DNA of 64,000 nt from Asterella californica. Taxonomy: Eukaryota > Streptophyta > Marchantiopsida > Marchantiales > Aytoniaceae. Under the pieces are notes generated by a model. That model saw only the letters and a list, made by a program, of their open reading frames with translations, was not told the origin of the DNA and did no database searches. Positions 31,850-43,307 of the stretch are shown here, piece after piece. The stretch lies in contig JAYKYS010000009.1 of NCBI GenBank assembly GCA_036924285.1, positions 18,022,001-18,086,000 on the forward strand, read 5' to 3'. The translations under genes and the position numbers were made by a program. How positions within the stretch are numbered: position 1 is the first letter of the stretch; the number at the start of each line of letters is the position of its first letter.

Positions 31850-33281
31850 CTTTTTCAGTACAGATTTTTACTTCGCATGGATGTATGCTTCCTGAAGGAG
31901 TGCACACCAACAAATTGCTTCTATTCTCGCACTATTCTGCATCGGATGGAGAAAGAACCGCACGTATGTAGCAATCTTCTCATATATGCGTCAAGAGTGG
32001 ATAGGGATCACCATCCTTCTATCTTTCTCTTCCATCAGTCTGCTTACGCTGTCCAACCAACCAGCAACTGATTGTACAGACATAAACTCTTCAAACAAGC
32101 CAGAAACCACTTCATCTTCAGGTAGAACTCCTACACGCCACAGCTCTGATACCTGTTTCACCATCCATCTTTTTGTATTTTCTTCCATGTCTTCAACTCT
32201 TGTAAACTGACTCCACCCATCTGTCTCAAACATCAGCAATCCAGACTGCCAACTCTGTACACTACACATGTCTCCGAGTCTCTATACATGCTTCACTTTT
32301 GATTTTTCTACCTTGTGTATCAACTCTGACGAGATCTTAATAGTAGATTTTACACCCTTGCCTTCTCGCTCTACAGGAGTGGACTGCGAAAATACTTACA
32401 TCTCTTTGTGAGAATCTCTAAAGGTTTGTCGGTTCCGCTCATGTCTTGAACGAACAGTCAAAACTGTACTGAGTACTTGTCATCAAGACTCCGAACTCTA
32501 GCATAATGAGACACATTGTTCATCATCTTTGTCTCCATTTAAACAGCGGTGATGTATGGTTGACCCAGTATGACAAGATAAGAAGTAGACGATTGTACAA
32601 AGAAATGTTGATCAACCTCTACATCTCTAATCTTTACACGCATATTGGGACAGGCTCCGTATAACTCACTCTTTTGATTATTTGCTGCACAAAGTACCCA
32701 ACCATGATCCTTTTCGATTGGCCACTGCCTCTTTTCATACACCTCTTTGGAAATGATGTTGATTTCTGACCCATGATCCACAAGCGCAGGTACTGATTCA
32801 GAAAGTCCTCCAAGTCGAACCTACGTCTCTGTTGTCGCTTGTGCCCAATGCTTCTCTTCAAAATCGCTGTCTGCGCTTGACCTATCCTCCTCAAACTCTT
32901 CATCTTCATTCTCAATAACAACCGGATCAGCAACCCATGCTTCATACTTATCATCTCTGAACTCATCAACACCAATACATCTACTGCTCCAATGATCTGA
33001 CTATTTACTTGTTCAGTCAACACCTGCCTCTTTCCCTTCATGATGTCTATTATCAACTCATGAAACTCTCTCTTTGCGATACCAAGTACCTCATCAAGAG
33101 TAAACTCAACCCTAGCATCCAAAATGTGTTGCTCTAGAACAGCACGCATGTCTGTTGTTGTTTCAATGTCCGCTGCTAACTTGTAAGCTGGAGCTTTTTT
33201 CTTTTCCTGTGCTGTAAATCTCTTCTCCCGTACTCTATCTGTAGCAGTAGCCTCATGTGGCAAATCCTGTACAACTTTCAT
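31850..33281 (-). pseudogene. Element I protease and protease-RT linker
   Basis: From 33281 leftward: a linker (APAYKLAADIE, FTLDEVLGIAKREFHE) that matches G, then after a frame change the protease DHGSEINIISKEVY (32781) and VILGQPYITAV at 32539. The rest, to 31850, is the poorly preserved linker to RT, with fragments at 32269-31991 and many stops. The active site reads Asp-His-Gly as in G, not Asp-Thr/Ser-Gly. Confidence 0.78.
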
Positions 33282-33289
33282 AGGATCTA

Positions 33290-34015
33290 TTGTACGCTTG
33301 GTTAAATAGAAAGCAAATCCTTTCTGATTATCTAACGGAAACTGGAATCTATCTTTGGCATAATTTAGTCAATGACCCAAAGGGCTGACCCTATCTATCT
33401 TCAATATGAGGGGCCCTGGATTGACCATGCATAGATTACCTCTATTTGTGTGGTCTGTTTTAGTAACAGCTTTCCTACTTTTATTATCTCTTCCAGACTT
33501 TTTTCATATTCTCGTAACCAACATCAATCAAATTAGTCAATTTATTCAGACGCTAGATTCAATTCATAATTACATATAATGGAAAACCCTTCCGCTTAAA
33601 GGAAATATAAGACCATTACGCGTTTTAACCCCTGTCTGACAAAAAAAGTGCTTACACCGACAAAAATCTATATTTTTTTTGCTTGGCCTTTTATTGTCCG
33701 AAGTTTATGATTTGCATATGCTGAGTAATACTCGTGCTCTTGTTCATAGTGCGTTATGAGAACGACGGGTGTTTGGTCTAAGTAACCTCTCTAGCAAGGG
33801 CGTGACAAATACCCAAAGGGTATTGTCTGGGTGAATACTACAGGGTGGTTATTCTACCTACGAAGGCTAATTACTGAACCGTAGCATCTAAAACGTCGTA
33901 ATAGGAAAGCGGGGTGGTATTGCTTCCTACTTCTATTATGTAGGAGTCTGATAACAGATATATTTATAATTATATTTGGAAATATGGTCATGACAATTTG
34001 AGTTTAGTCTGAAAA
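33290..34015 (+). other. Mitochondrial DNA insert (NUMT) between gag and protease of element I
   Basis: This AT-rich block interrupts element I; in G, protease follows gag directly. It contains an exact-looking exon of mitochondrial cox1 at 33397-33496 on the plus strand. The remaining sequence has no retroelement similarity that I can see and looks like mitochondrial intron or intergenic DNA. GTGCG at about 33750 could be the start of a group II intron, but this is weak. Edges are approximate. Confidence 0.65.
33397..33496 (+). pseudogene. cox1: cox1 exon fragment (mitochondrial cytochrome oxidase subunit 1)
   Basis: The 33 codons read [20 protein letters not shown] and continue [13 protein letters not shown], which is the conserved cox1 segment around residues 171-203 of plant mitochondrial COX1 as I know it. 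No stop is present. Similarity ends abruptly on both sides. The left edge falls near a site where bryophyte cox1 genes carry a group II intron, so this may be one true exon with intron flanks. It cannot be expressed here. Confidence 0.88.
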
Positions 34016-35818
34016 AAAAAGATATTTTTGGGTCCGCGAAAGCGGTGCGTATATCTGTATTCGGAACGCCTGGCCTTGGTTCGTGGGGACGTCCTTTGCG
34101 TCCCTTTCCGGGCCTGGACCCGTTGATTCTTTTCGCTCAACCTTGGACTCTGGGTATAAGAGCTTGTGCACCGATACGACGAATTCGTCGAATTTAGGTG
34201 GTGGAGCTGTAGAGGTAGAGGGTACATCCTCTGCAGCAGGAAACCTACCAGCTGGTACAGATGGTGATGGTTCCGCTGCTGTTCTCCTCGTAACCCTCCG
34301 ACGGTCACTGTCATCTGGTACTCCTGCATCTAGGTCAAAAGCATCCCGTCGTCTTTTGTCTTCCACCATGGCATCTTGTTCACTACTCGCTTCTAAATAT
34401 ACTTGAATAGAAGTTGCATCTACTGGGTCTCTCATCCAGTAGTCCTCCTAATGCTTTCAGCACCTCTCTTCATCATTTCAACCGGAACCTCAGCAGCCTG
34501 CTCAACCATAGTTGGATTAGAGCGCACCTCAACTTTTCAGTATACACATCAGCTTCCGCAGAACGCGTCGTCATCGCTGTAGTGTTCGCGCCAGTAAGTG
34601 CTGGAAGCGAACTCCTCATTCCTCCTCTTCCAAAATATGTGTTCAGAGGTTGTCTAGTGGCAGTTAGATAGAACTTGTTATTCTTATAATTGACTACGTC
34701 CTCTTGCAAGACAACCGTCAAGTCTTGACAGTCTCCTCTGAGATGATGGACTATCGCACCAAATACATCTCATGGTAAAGGTTCCTCCTACAGGTCGAGC
34801 ACATGGTGCGACTGGTCGTTGGTCTCTCATCAAATCAGCCATCTCAACTCTCAAATCTCTCAACTGTTGAGTGAGTTCTTCAATCAAGTTATTCTGATTT
34901 CGGTTCTCAACAGGTCGCTGCTGCTGTCTAGGTCCTCTCTGTGTCGGGATAGGCACTATAGGCGCTTGCAGAACCACAACAGGTGCTTGAGGGATCACTA
35001 TAGGTGCCTGGGGTATTATACGAGGAACTACTGGAACTTGAGGAGCTACTCTCTGTTCTGACAAGGTCTCTAGCTACAGTGCCATCCTACCACTGCGTTG
35101 TCTAGCAAGAATAGATACAGCTTCCTCCACTCTTCTCCAATCTGATGTAACTTCCCCCTCAACTCCACAATCAGCTAACATGAAACAAAGTATGTCTGCC
35201 ATAAACTCATCCAGAGCACCTAGCATCCAACGTCAACCTCTCTAAATCAGAAAGCTGAGAGTATCTCTTCTCAAATTCACGAATTACTTCATTCAATCTC
35301 ATGGAACGTCCAGGCTGACGCTCTATCCAGTCCATGAGGGTTCTTCTGGTGACTCTTTTAGAATCCTCTTCTAAATATTCTTCTCTCAGTGCACGTCCAA
35401 ACTGAGTCCACCCACCTAGATGTCTTCTCTGTAAATTTCTCACCTTCCCTCTTAGCTCAGAGACAACAATCAACTCAAAACTCAAAATTACCTCAACTTC
35501 ATGTGCCTTGACCAGCTCCATCTCACCCACATACTCCCACATGTATCTAGTAACGTCTCTTTCATCAAATCGTCCACATCGGCCAACAATTGCTTGTAAC
35601 GCCTTTGTGGATTTCTGCTTAGCTCCTCCAATTGCAAGTGCTACTCAATCAGGGTAGCCAACGCTTGAAGGATCTGAGATGTGTCTATAGCATGCTGTGC
35701 TGTTGCTGTTGGAACCACCGTAGGTCCTCCTTGAGAGCCAATTCCATCTTGACCAAGACTCCTTTGAAACAAGAGCACCTTGAGCAACAACCACACTCTG
35801 TACGGCAGCACTGTGATC
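34016..35818 (-). pseudogene. Element I gag
   Basis: It starts about 35818 (MDHSAAVQSVVV). Recognisable parts that match G gag: ELVKAHEVEVILSFELIVV and VRNLQRRHLGGWTQFGRALR near 35500, TRRTLMDWIERQPGRSMRL, a CIWCDS zinc-knuckle start near 34750 whose second half is altered, and the C-terminus (RDPVDATSIQVYLEA, 34435) followed by a Ser/Pro-rich tail. Several frame changes separate these parts. Confidence 0.72.
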
Positions 35819-36177
35819 CATTTTCTCTCTCAATCTAATCAATTCTCCAAATCAATCATCCCAATAGCTCTCAGTGGAAGCACCAGAGGCCGTGGCAAGA
35901 GTCTTCTTTGAGGAGGACGGACCTCGTGACTATGATTGATCAGAGGAACGATAAAAAAGAAAACAGATTGCTGCAGGGGATGAGAACTCAAATTATGTCT
36001 CTCACATCCACCAAATATAAATCAAACACTCATATACTCAAATAGGCCTTTCAAGACTCAAATAAACTTTATTCCAGTGTCGACTCCACTATCAAAATCT
36101 CTCAATCGTCAAAAATCTCCTTTCTCTCTCCTGCGTGCGTCTCCTTTCTCCTCTATCAATCTCTGCCAAAAAGTCCC
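35819..36177 (-). other. Element I leader, probable primer site region
   Basis: About 360 bases between gag and the proposed LTR end. CCAAAAAG at 36166-36173 resembles the spacer beside the G primer site; the primer site would be TGGCAGAGATTGATAG (minus), for which I cannot name a tRNA. No gene seen. Confidence 0.35.
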
Positions 36178-37004
36178 TGTCGAAAACTGTCGAATGTTGA
36201 TTAACCTAAAAGACAAGCCCTTAGCTAAGCTGCACCCTACTGTCCTTATAAGCACAACTACTTATCAGAAGCAGCCCCCTAGCTAAGCTGTCCCCCTGCT
36301 GTCCTTAAGTGTACACAACCCTCTTTGCTAAGATGACCCCTTTTTTAATAAAGGTTACACAGCTTCCTTTGCTAAGCCGACTTCTTTATTAATAAAGGTT
36401 TCACAGCTTCTTTTGCTAAGACGACCCCTTGATTACTTAGCTTGATTAATAAAAGCTTCTCGTGCTCTTGATGTCACCATGAATATACCACAAGCTATCC
36501 AATGTAGGCCGAAGCTCTAACACTTATGGGGTTGTCTCGTAGAGCTTATAGCCCCCCATATGTGCACCAAGTATCTCCCATGGTATATTTAAGGTGGCAT
36601 GCGGAGGCTTATGCCAGAAAGCTCACGATTAAGGGAGATACTTGTCTCCCGCCCGTAGATATGCATGACATGGTTGCATATCCAACATAGGCTCTTTTCC
36701 AGGAGGCCAACATGCCGTAATAGGAAACACATGCCAGGAGGAATTGATCTTGAGACCACTTTCCTCCTAGGCAGGCGCCCTATCACTGGGATGGCCTCTG
36801 CTTCCGTTCTAAAAGGTAATACAGTATGTACATATTCCTCTTATTGAAGAAAATTTTCTGTAAAGTCTTTACTAGCTTTTCTTACACTAACTTTCTTGTA
36901 CAACTCCGTTTTTAGTAAATGAAGAGTCAAAACTATAGTACTCACAAACACCTACACACTCACGCTGTCATATCACAAGTCTGAGTCACGAGATGGAATC
37001 GACA
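36178..37004 (-). repeat. Probable 5' LTR of element I (827 bp)
   Basis: It is bounded by TGTCG (36178) and CGACA (37004), the same termini as the LTRs of G and H. It holds a 44-bp tandem repeat and a 12-base inverted pair at 36568-36579 and 36633-36644. There is no second copy in the window to confirm it. Confidence 0.5.
36323..36454. repeat. 44-bp tandem repeat, three units
   Basis: TTTGCTAAG units start at 36324, 36368 and 36412, each with TTAATAAAGG and, in the first two, CACAGCTTC. The third unit is divergent. Confidence 0.75.
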
Positions 37005-37010
37005 GAAGAT

Positions 37011-39351
37011 AGTAGAGGTTCTTCCCATGTTCTTTTCCCTTCCCACTGCTTCTCGCCTTTGTTTGGTATCCCCCGCGCTTCCCCGGTGGTTTGCAAGCAA
37101 CCTGATCGATCAATTCCCCCATCCCTATTTTCCTATTGTGACATTGGGCGCGGAAGCGCTGCCCAATTTCTGTCAGACATCTTTTTGCTTCTTCCCGAGT
37201 TCAATTCGAGCTTCTCTACCCCTAGCCCTCAAATTGGAGATCCTAGTTATCAATTTCTCTACCCTACCATCCCTCTACTCCCGAAACCTTGAACAGAAGA
37301 CGCTTCAGAAGATTGGAACATCTTCGGAAGACGGTCTTCGGAAGATGCTTCTGGAACCTAATTGCCTTCAGAAGCTTGACTGTCTTTGGAAGTCGACTGT
37401 ACACAATTCGTATCAAGAGTGGATTTGCTTTGCTTTTGTGTTAAGAGAGGCTTGGTACGAATCTTGAGTGACGTGGTGAGTTGTTTGTTATTTCGAGAAG
37501 TTGGAAGTCGAGAACTAGGCCTGTGTCGCCTTGTCTTCCAAGCTTCTCAAATCCACATCTTCCTAGAGAGACTAGAAGACTGAAAGAGCTGGCAAAATGC
37601 GCGAGAAGACGTGAGGGTCCATTTCGGATCTCTTCTGTCCGACCCATAGCATCCATTCCTTCTTCTTCCCGAACTTAGGAGAGAGTCGTGAGAAGTCTTG
37701 CTGGCAGAATCTAGAGAGAACTGTCGAGGGTCATGTCTTCTCACCGAGCAGCAAGCTTCTTCTGAGTGTGTATGAGAGGTGAGAAGTCAGAAGAACAGAG
37801 TGCAAATGTCTTGAGTCTGTTGCGAGGATAGATTATGCGTAGGAAGAAGAAGACAGATGAGACCAGTGAAAGGAAGCCTGACTTCGGGAGGTCTTCCGAG
37901 CAAGACATTGAATCGGAAGCTGTCCCGGGAGTTTTCTCAGAGACCACTGTCACCGTAGGAGCCTGCAACCATCTTCTGAACCTGTTATGCACTCTACGTC
38001 TCGTGAATCTTGTATCTTCTGATAGGAAGTAGGATGTAATGCAAGGTGGGTTGTCTTCTTGGTAATAAATGCGAGGCCTTGCTTAGTTAGGATTGTTTAG
38101 ATATAGCTCGGAAGACGAGAGCTATCTAGGAAGCACTGTTAGAATCCTGGAAGACGGAGTAGCTGTCTTCTGGAAGACTAGTTTCGTCTTCTGAGAAGTA
38201 GAAGCTAGACGGTGGGTACTTGGGAAGGACTGAGCCTTCAGCTCACAATAAGTGCGTGTGACTTAGTGCAACAGATTTCCAAGTATGTCGATGCATCCTC
38301 GAGGGTTGGTGTTACCCGCAGCGGAGTTGACCGATGCCACACCCTTCCTCAAGGAGTTGGGTCTCGACTTCTTTCTGTGGGATTGGAACCTCGCCGACCA
38401 AGGTCTTCTGGAGGAGGTTTGGGCAGCCTTACCGCCTCGCAACCGTGTACCTGCGAAGGCAGGAGTAGTTCGAGGAAGACCATCTTCATGGACTGAAGAT
38501 TGGTGACGCAGGACCTTCCACAGGTCAGAATCCGAGGACCGAGATTATTGGCTCGAGAAGAAGATCTTACCCAGGATCGTGAGTGAGTGGCATATGCCTG
38601 GAAGCACAATTTGCCTCTTCATGGAGGACAGGCAGGGAAGGAACGGATGGAAGGTAGAGTCTTACCAGGAGCCGAAGAAGCGACTTCTGGCGAAGCTGTT
38701 TCTGCATCTCTTTCCCAAGGGGAAAGCGCAGAAGACAAGGTATCTTGGAGATCAGGACGTGGAGTTCCTGGAAGTAGTGTGCGACGAAGGAGTGCCCGTC
38801 AACTGGGGCTCGTTCTTCCACATATATGTACAGGCGGAGCTAGCATACTTAGGTACCCCGGCAGGAGGACACTTGACACATTTTCTCTGTTACTTGTATG
38901 TAGCCATGGGGGATCTCACGAAAGATCAGTTGGTGAAGTATGGACCAACAGGGCAACATGAGACGAAGGAGGAGACCTCGGGAAAGATGACCGAGCAGCA
39001 GCCGCAACTCCCCCTCCCACTCTAATGCCACAGCTGAGGCCTAACACTCATCAGAAGACGCTTCTGGTGAGGGAACACGACTCCAGTGGGTCAGAAGACG
39101 CCATGCCTCCGAGGAAGATGAGTCCTAGAAGTGTACCTAGGAAGACCACCTCCCTCATTCATTCAGGATCGGAGTTTGACTCGCAGGAAGAGCCACTGAG
39201 TACCCGACCGGAGCAGAAGACCACTTCTGCCACACCAAGGAGTCTTCCGAAGACTCCAGAAGACGAAGGATGGATGGATACTCCTACTGCGATGCGAGGA
39301 AGCGCAGTAAAGAGGATCGCTTCTACCATGGGGAGAGATCTTCCACCCCGG
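37011..39351 (+). repeat. E1 LTR, left part (family E), up to the element G insertion
   Basis: It matches the inverted copy E3 from its TGTAGAGG start (63359); here the first base reads A. With 48513-51339 it makes an LTR of about 5.16 kb. GAAGAC and CTTCCGAAG words are dense near 37290-37400. 37011-38284 has no supported gene, apart from a short frame at 37835 (MRRKKKTDETS) that may be an upstream exon of the U3 protein. Confidence 0.83.
38285..39351 (+). pseudogene. U3-encoded protein of family E, first half (E1)
   Basis: From the ATG at 38285 the frame gives LGLDFFLWDWNLADQGLL, then GRPSSWTEDW at 38474-38503, a TGA (TGG in E3), GRNGW near 38635 followed by EPKKR, and a conserved MGDL near 38905. 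These align with the U3 protein of element B. One base lost near 38983 shifts the frame; it continues from 39025 as a Ser/Glu-rich linker with PPRKMSPRSVPRK. Element G interrupts it at 39351. The second half is at 48513-49734. It is inactive here through TGA, frameshift and insertion. Confidence 0.78.
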
Positions 39352-39819
39352 TGTCGGAGTGTGATCCGTCTACCTAGGAAAGCGCTGAGCTTCTGGCTGT
39401 GGTTGTTTACTCAAGAGGTTGGCTTTCAGGTCACAACAGGAGCTATAAACACTCACACAGGAGTGTAGGATCCTCTAATATGCTCAAAAAGCGAAATTTA
39501 GGTCTCACTAGTAGTAATAGGTTTAGACGGTGAACTTTGGCACTCAAAGAGAGGAAAACTATGAAGGTTTAGACTTCTAAACTTCCCCTACATGTAAATG
39601 AGGTACTACTGAACACACACACTAAGTTTCAGCATGAGATTGAATTCTAGCACCGAGATGTTGACAGAAAAGTTCTGAGTAAGAGAATTATGGCAATTTC
39701 TGGTACCTAGACAGCTATTCTGACCTAGAACACAGAATTGGCTGGATGAATTTCAAATATTCTCACATTATTTGAAGTCTAGTTTCATTTTTCACGTCGA
39801 GTTCATCAAAAAGAGAGTA
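39352..39819 (-). repeat. Truncated third LTR and primer-site remnant of a tandem G copy
   Basis: 39352-39783 repeats the first 432 bases (plus strand) of the G LTR. It joins directly to a copy of the G primer-site region (39791-39808, one mismatch), which abuts the next LTR. This is what remains of LTR-internal-LTR-internal-LTR after deletion of nearly all of one internal region. Confidence 0.85.
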
Positions 39820-41192
39820 TGTCGGAGTGTGATCCGTCTACCTAGGAAAGCGCTGGGCTTCTGGCTGTGGTTGTTTACTCAAGAGGTTGGCTTTAAGGTC
39901 ACAACAGGAGCTATAAACACTCACACAGGAGTGTAGGATCCTCTAATATGCTCAAAAAGCGAAATTTAGGTCTCACTAGTAGTAATAGGTTTAGACGGTG
40001 AACTTTGACACTCAAAGAGAGGAAAACTATGAAGGTTTAGACTTCTAAACTTCCCCTACATGTAAATGAGGTACTACTGAACACACACATGAAGTTTCAG
40101 CATGAGATTGAATTCTAGCACCGAGATGTTGACAGAAAAGTTCTGAGTAAGAGAATTATGGCAATTTCTGGTACCTAGACAGCTATTCTGACCTAGAACA
40201 GAGAATTGGCTCGATGAATTTCAAATATTCTCACATTATTTGAAGTCTACAGGATGCTGAACATCCCTGTGAAGTTGGGACTCCTGAATGTACACAGAAC
40301 TCCAGATCTCCTCCTCTGAAGTCGCTGCTCTAGATTAAGAGCTTTTCAGACCCCCTCTGCTTCAGCGGCCGCCCTGAATTACTCAGTTACTCAATCGATA
40401 TGAAACTTTTTGGGTAATCGTAGCCCTGCTGGCAGAGAACGCAACCACGAAGTTTTGAAGCAATTTCTTCAATTCTGCTGCAAGTGACACTGAAAATCCC
40501 AAAATCAACAAAAGTGATGCAGTTTTGGCATAATCCGAACTTCAATTGGACATAACTTCATCTTTATTGCCTCAAATCGATCGAAAATTTCACTGATAGT
40601 GCTTGGCTCGACGAGCTCTATCTCCCTATGCTCTCAGATTTTGAAGATACCTCACCAAATGCTCGAACTCCACTCTAGAGCTTTGTTTCTAAACTTAGAG
40701 TTTTACAAAAGAAAAAAATGGACCAATGGGAGTTCATAGCTCCACTTGATTGTCCTTTTGTGCCTTAAACTACCTGGTAACTTATCTACACTCATAGGCT
40801 ACCACGTCAAGCCCCCTAGAGTGCCAACGTAAAACTTAAACTACCTAAAATGACACATAGTCCTGAAAAATAACTTAAATTAGCTAGAAAACGTGCATGG
40901 GCGACAAGTAAGTACAACCCATGAGCTCAAACCCCTATCAGCATGAAAACCCTAAGTTATGTACATTGAACGTCATAGACAAGTAAGAAGTCACTTGCAC
41001 AAGCGCACAAATGCTTGAACAAGATAACTAACATACTATCAGCCTACTAGGATTCAAAATAGTGTTAACACCGTATGCAAAGGTGTCAAACATATACATA
41101 AAGGACTAGAAGTAATATGAGCTAACTTCTAGAACTACCAAACCTAAGCGTCGGAGTAGAAGTCAAGCATGTAGCCGCCAAATGGCGCGACA
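39820..41192 (-). repeat. 3' LTR of element G (1373 bp)
   Basis: On the plus strand it runs TGTCGG...GCGACA. Same length as 47140-48512. Confidence 0.93.
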
Positions 41193-41206
41193 TCCACCCC
41201 CTCTGA
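41193..41206 (-). other. Polypurine tract of element G
   Basis: On the minus strand TCAGAGGGGGTGGA, directly before the LTR start. Confidence 0.8.
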
Positions 41207-42429
41207 ACCTGCACATCCTCCGGTATGTGCCAGACCCAGATCAAGACTCTTCAGCTTCAGCTTCAAATTCATCTTCAACCTCCATTGAGTCTTCAGCTTC
41301 ATCCTCAGTAAGCTCTGCAATGTTCTGGTCGTCCCCTCTCCTTCTAAAGAGCTTAATTCTCTTCCCTGCGACTGGTATCTTGAGCACTGCATCTAACTCT
41401 CTCAAAGAGTATGTGGCATTATCATAAACTTTTAACACCACATAAAGTCCGAACCATCTCTTGGAAAACTTTCTGATAGCGCTATGCTGATTATCAAGAC
41501 TACTATCATAGAGTAACACCCAATCACCTTCCTTAACTGGTTTGGGTCGTAATCTATGCGTTTTATCAAATCTGCCTTTGTTTCTCTCTAGCAGTCTTTA
41601 ACCTTTCCACAGCTTTGGCAACATCCTCAGGTCTTCGTTCTAACTGCTGGATCCTTAATGCAAGAAGATCCTCCGTACTTCTACCATCTTCCCATGGCAA
41701 AACATTCCAAGTAGGCACAATCTCCTCAATCGGCATCACAGGTTTTTGCCCTAGTATCAACTCTGCTGGCATGTAACTTGTAACGGTACTATGAGTTGTA
41801 CGATCTGCCCACAAAGAAAATGGTAACAGTCTAGGCCATTCACGGATCTTACCCTTGCAAGCTTTTACCAAAGCTTTGATGATTGGCGGGTGACCTCTTT
41901 CGCTCTTATCATTCCCTTCAGGATTGTAAGCAATGGTTAACGCCAACTTGATTCCCAATCGCTTGAAGAACTCAACTGCTTCTTGTGCATCCAGCTCACC
42001 CCTATCTGCAGTGATCTTTCCCACACACCCATATCTACAAATAACATCTTCAAGTAGAAAGCGGCAAACACTAGCAGTGGTCTTCGTCCTCAGAGCACGG
42101 CCTTCGACTTGGTTAGATAGATCTTCTCTAGCCAAGACTAGATACCTCATTTGTCCAAGCCCAAACGGCATAGTTACCAGATCCACTACCCATTTGTAAT
42201 GAATGGCTAAAGGATAAGTAGGATGCAATCCATCACGATGACGTACGTTGGAATACATCTGGCAGGGTATACAGGATGAAACAAACTGTACTACATCCTT
42301 ATACATACCCTTCCACCAATACTTTTCCTTCATCTTGGCAAATGTAGCCCAAACTCCTCTATGACCGGCCCATAAACTCTCATGGAACTCCTTGATCAGC
42401 TTCTGCTGCAATTCCAAGTCACATACCAC
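41207..42429 (-). pseudogene. Element G integrase
   Basis: The first part (42429-41566) has an HHCC module (HESLWAGHRGVW, then CIPCQ) and a full DDE core: WVVDLVTMPFG, ITADRGEL and GNDKSERG. A one-base shift near 41570 separates it from the C-terminal part (about 41560-41207), which has the GPF/Y-like core KRWFGLYVVLKVYDNATY and an acidic tail. There is no chromodomain. The acidic tail reads on into the 3' LTR. Apart from the shift the catalytic residues are present. Confidence 0.85.
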
Positions 42430-42560
42430 CCGCTGCGGTATACCTCCTTGTAGCTTAGGGCGCTTCCATAGATGTCCTCCATGTAAAAAGTAACCATAAG
42501 CTATTCTACGGATCCTCGTGAAATTTACATCAGACTAGCCTTCTTGCCTTTCCAGTGAAC

Positions 42561-43307
42561 TCAAATAGCGCCCAAGATCCAACCACTCGCCATCATACAC
42601 AGTTTCCTCAAAAAACTCCAACGGGGCTGCAAAACAGCTTCTATCTCTTCTAGCAAGAACACTAGATAGAACTCTGTTCCCACATTCTCTTGGTCATCTA
42701 TCATTTCCTTCTCACCGTAATACCTAGTCCTTGATAACATATCTGCCACAGGATTGTCTTTTCCTGCAATATGTCTAAACTCTGGGTTCAAGGACTTGAT
42801 ATATGCTATCCACCTCAACATAGCAATATCTGGAGTTGTACAGTTAGTGATCATTCCCAAGAGAGGTAAACAATCTGTCTCCACAACCATAGGTGCTCCT
42901 ATCAAGTATTCCTTATCACTCTTCATCGTAGTAACTACTCCCCATAGCTCTCTCTTGACGTGAAGGTAGTCTCTCTGCCGTGAACTTAATACCTTAGCAC
43001 CAAAACGCACCACATATCTATCCTCATCGTCTTGCCGTACAGCCCATCCAATGCCAATAGGACTAGTATCAACAGTACGGATAACAGATCTGCCCAACTC
43101 ATATGTTACCTCCGTAGAGTTGGTGGTGAAGCCAAAAGATCCTTCAACTTCCTCATAGACTCGCTTTGCTCCTCTTGCCACTGAAATCTTTGCCCCTTCC
43201 TCAGCAGCTTGTACAATGGATCTGCTACATGAGCAAAGTGTGGAATCCATATATGGTAAAACACACATGCACTTAGAAACCTTCTCACCTCGGTAACTGA
43301 CCCACAT
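42561..43307 (-). pseudogene. Element G RNaseH
   Basis: The frame carries VIRTVDTSPIGIGWAV, SSRQRDYLHVKRELWG, VVETDCLPLLGM and NPVADMLSR, covering the RNaseH acidic residues and the connection to integrase. It overlaps the end of the RT frame in another register (a shift near 43120), and a stop at 42561 separates it from integrase. Confidence 0.83.

Larger units (their letters stand above)
30033..37004 (-). mobile_element. Element I: heavily decayed Ty3 element of the same clade as G
   Basis: It reads leftward: probable 5' LTR 37004-36178, gag 35818-34016, a mitochondrial insert, protease, RT, RNaseH, integrase. The integrase is cut at 30033 by E0 and continues outside the window. Its proteins align with those of G throughout (for example the DHGSEIN protease and the FLDD RT). 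It has more stops and deletions than any other element here. Confidence 0.82.

Noticed and set aside
33997..34435. Independent host gene with a Pro/Ser-rich product
   Set aside because: Its N-terminal part aligns with the C-terminus of G gag, so it belongs to element I.
36568..36644. Inverted 12-mers as a terminator or MITE
   Set aside because: There are no target duplications or second copies; a 53-base loop inside an LTR is weak evidence for either.
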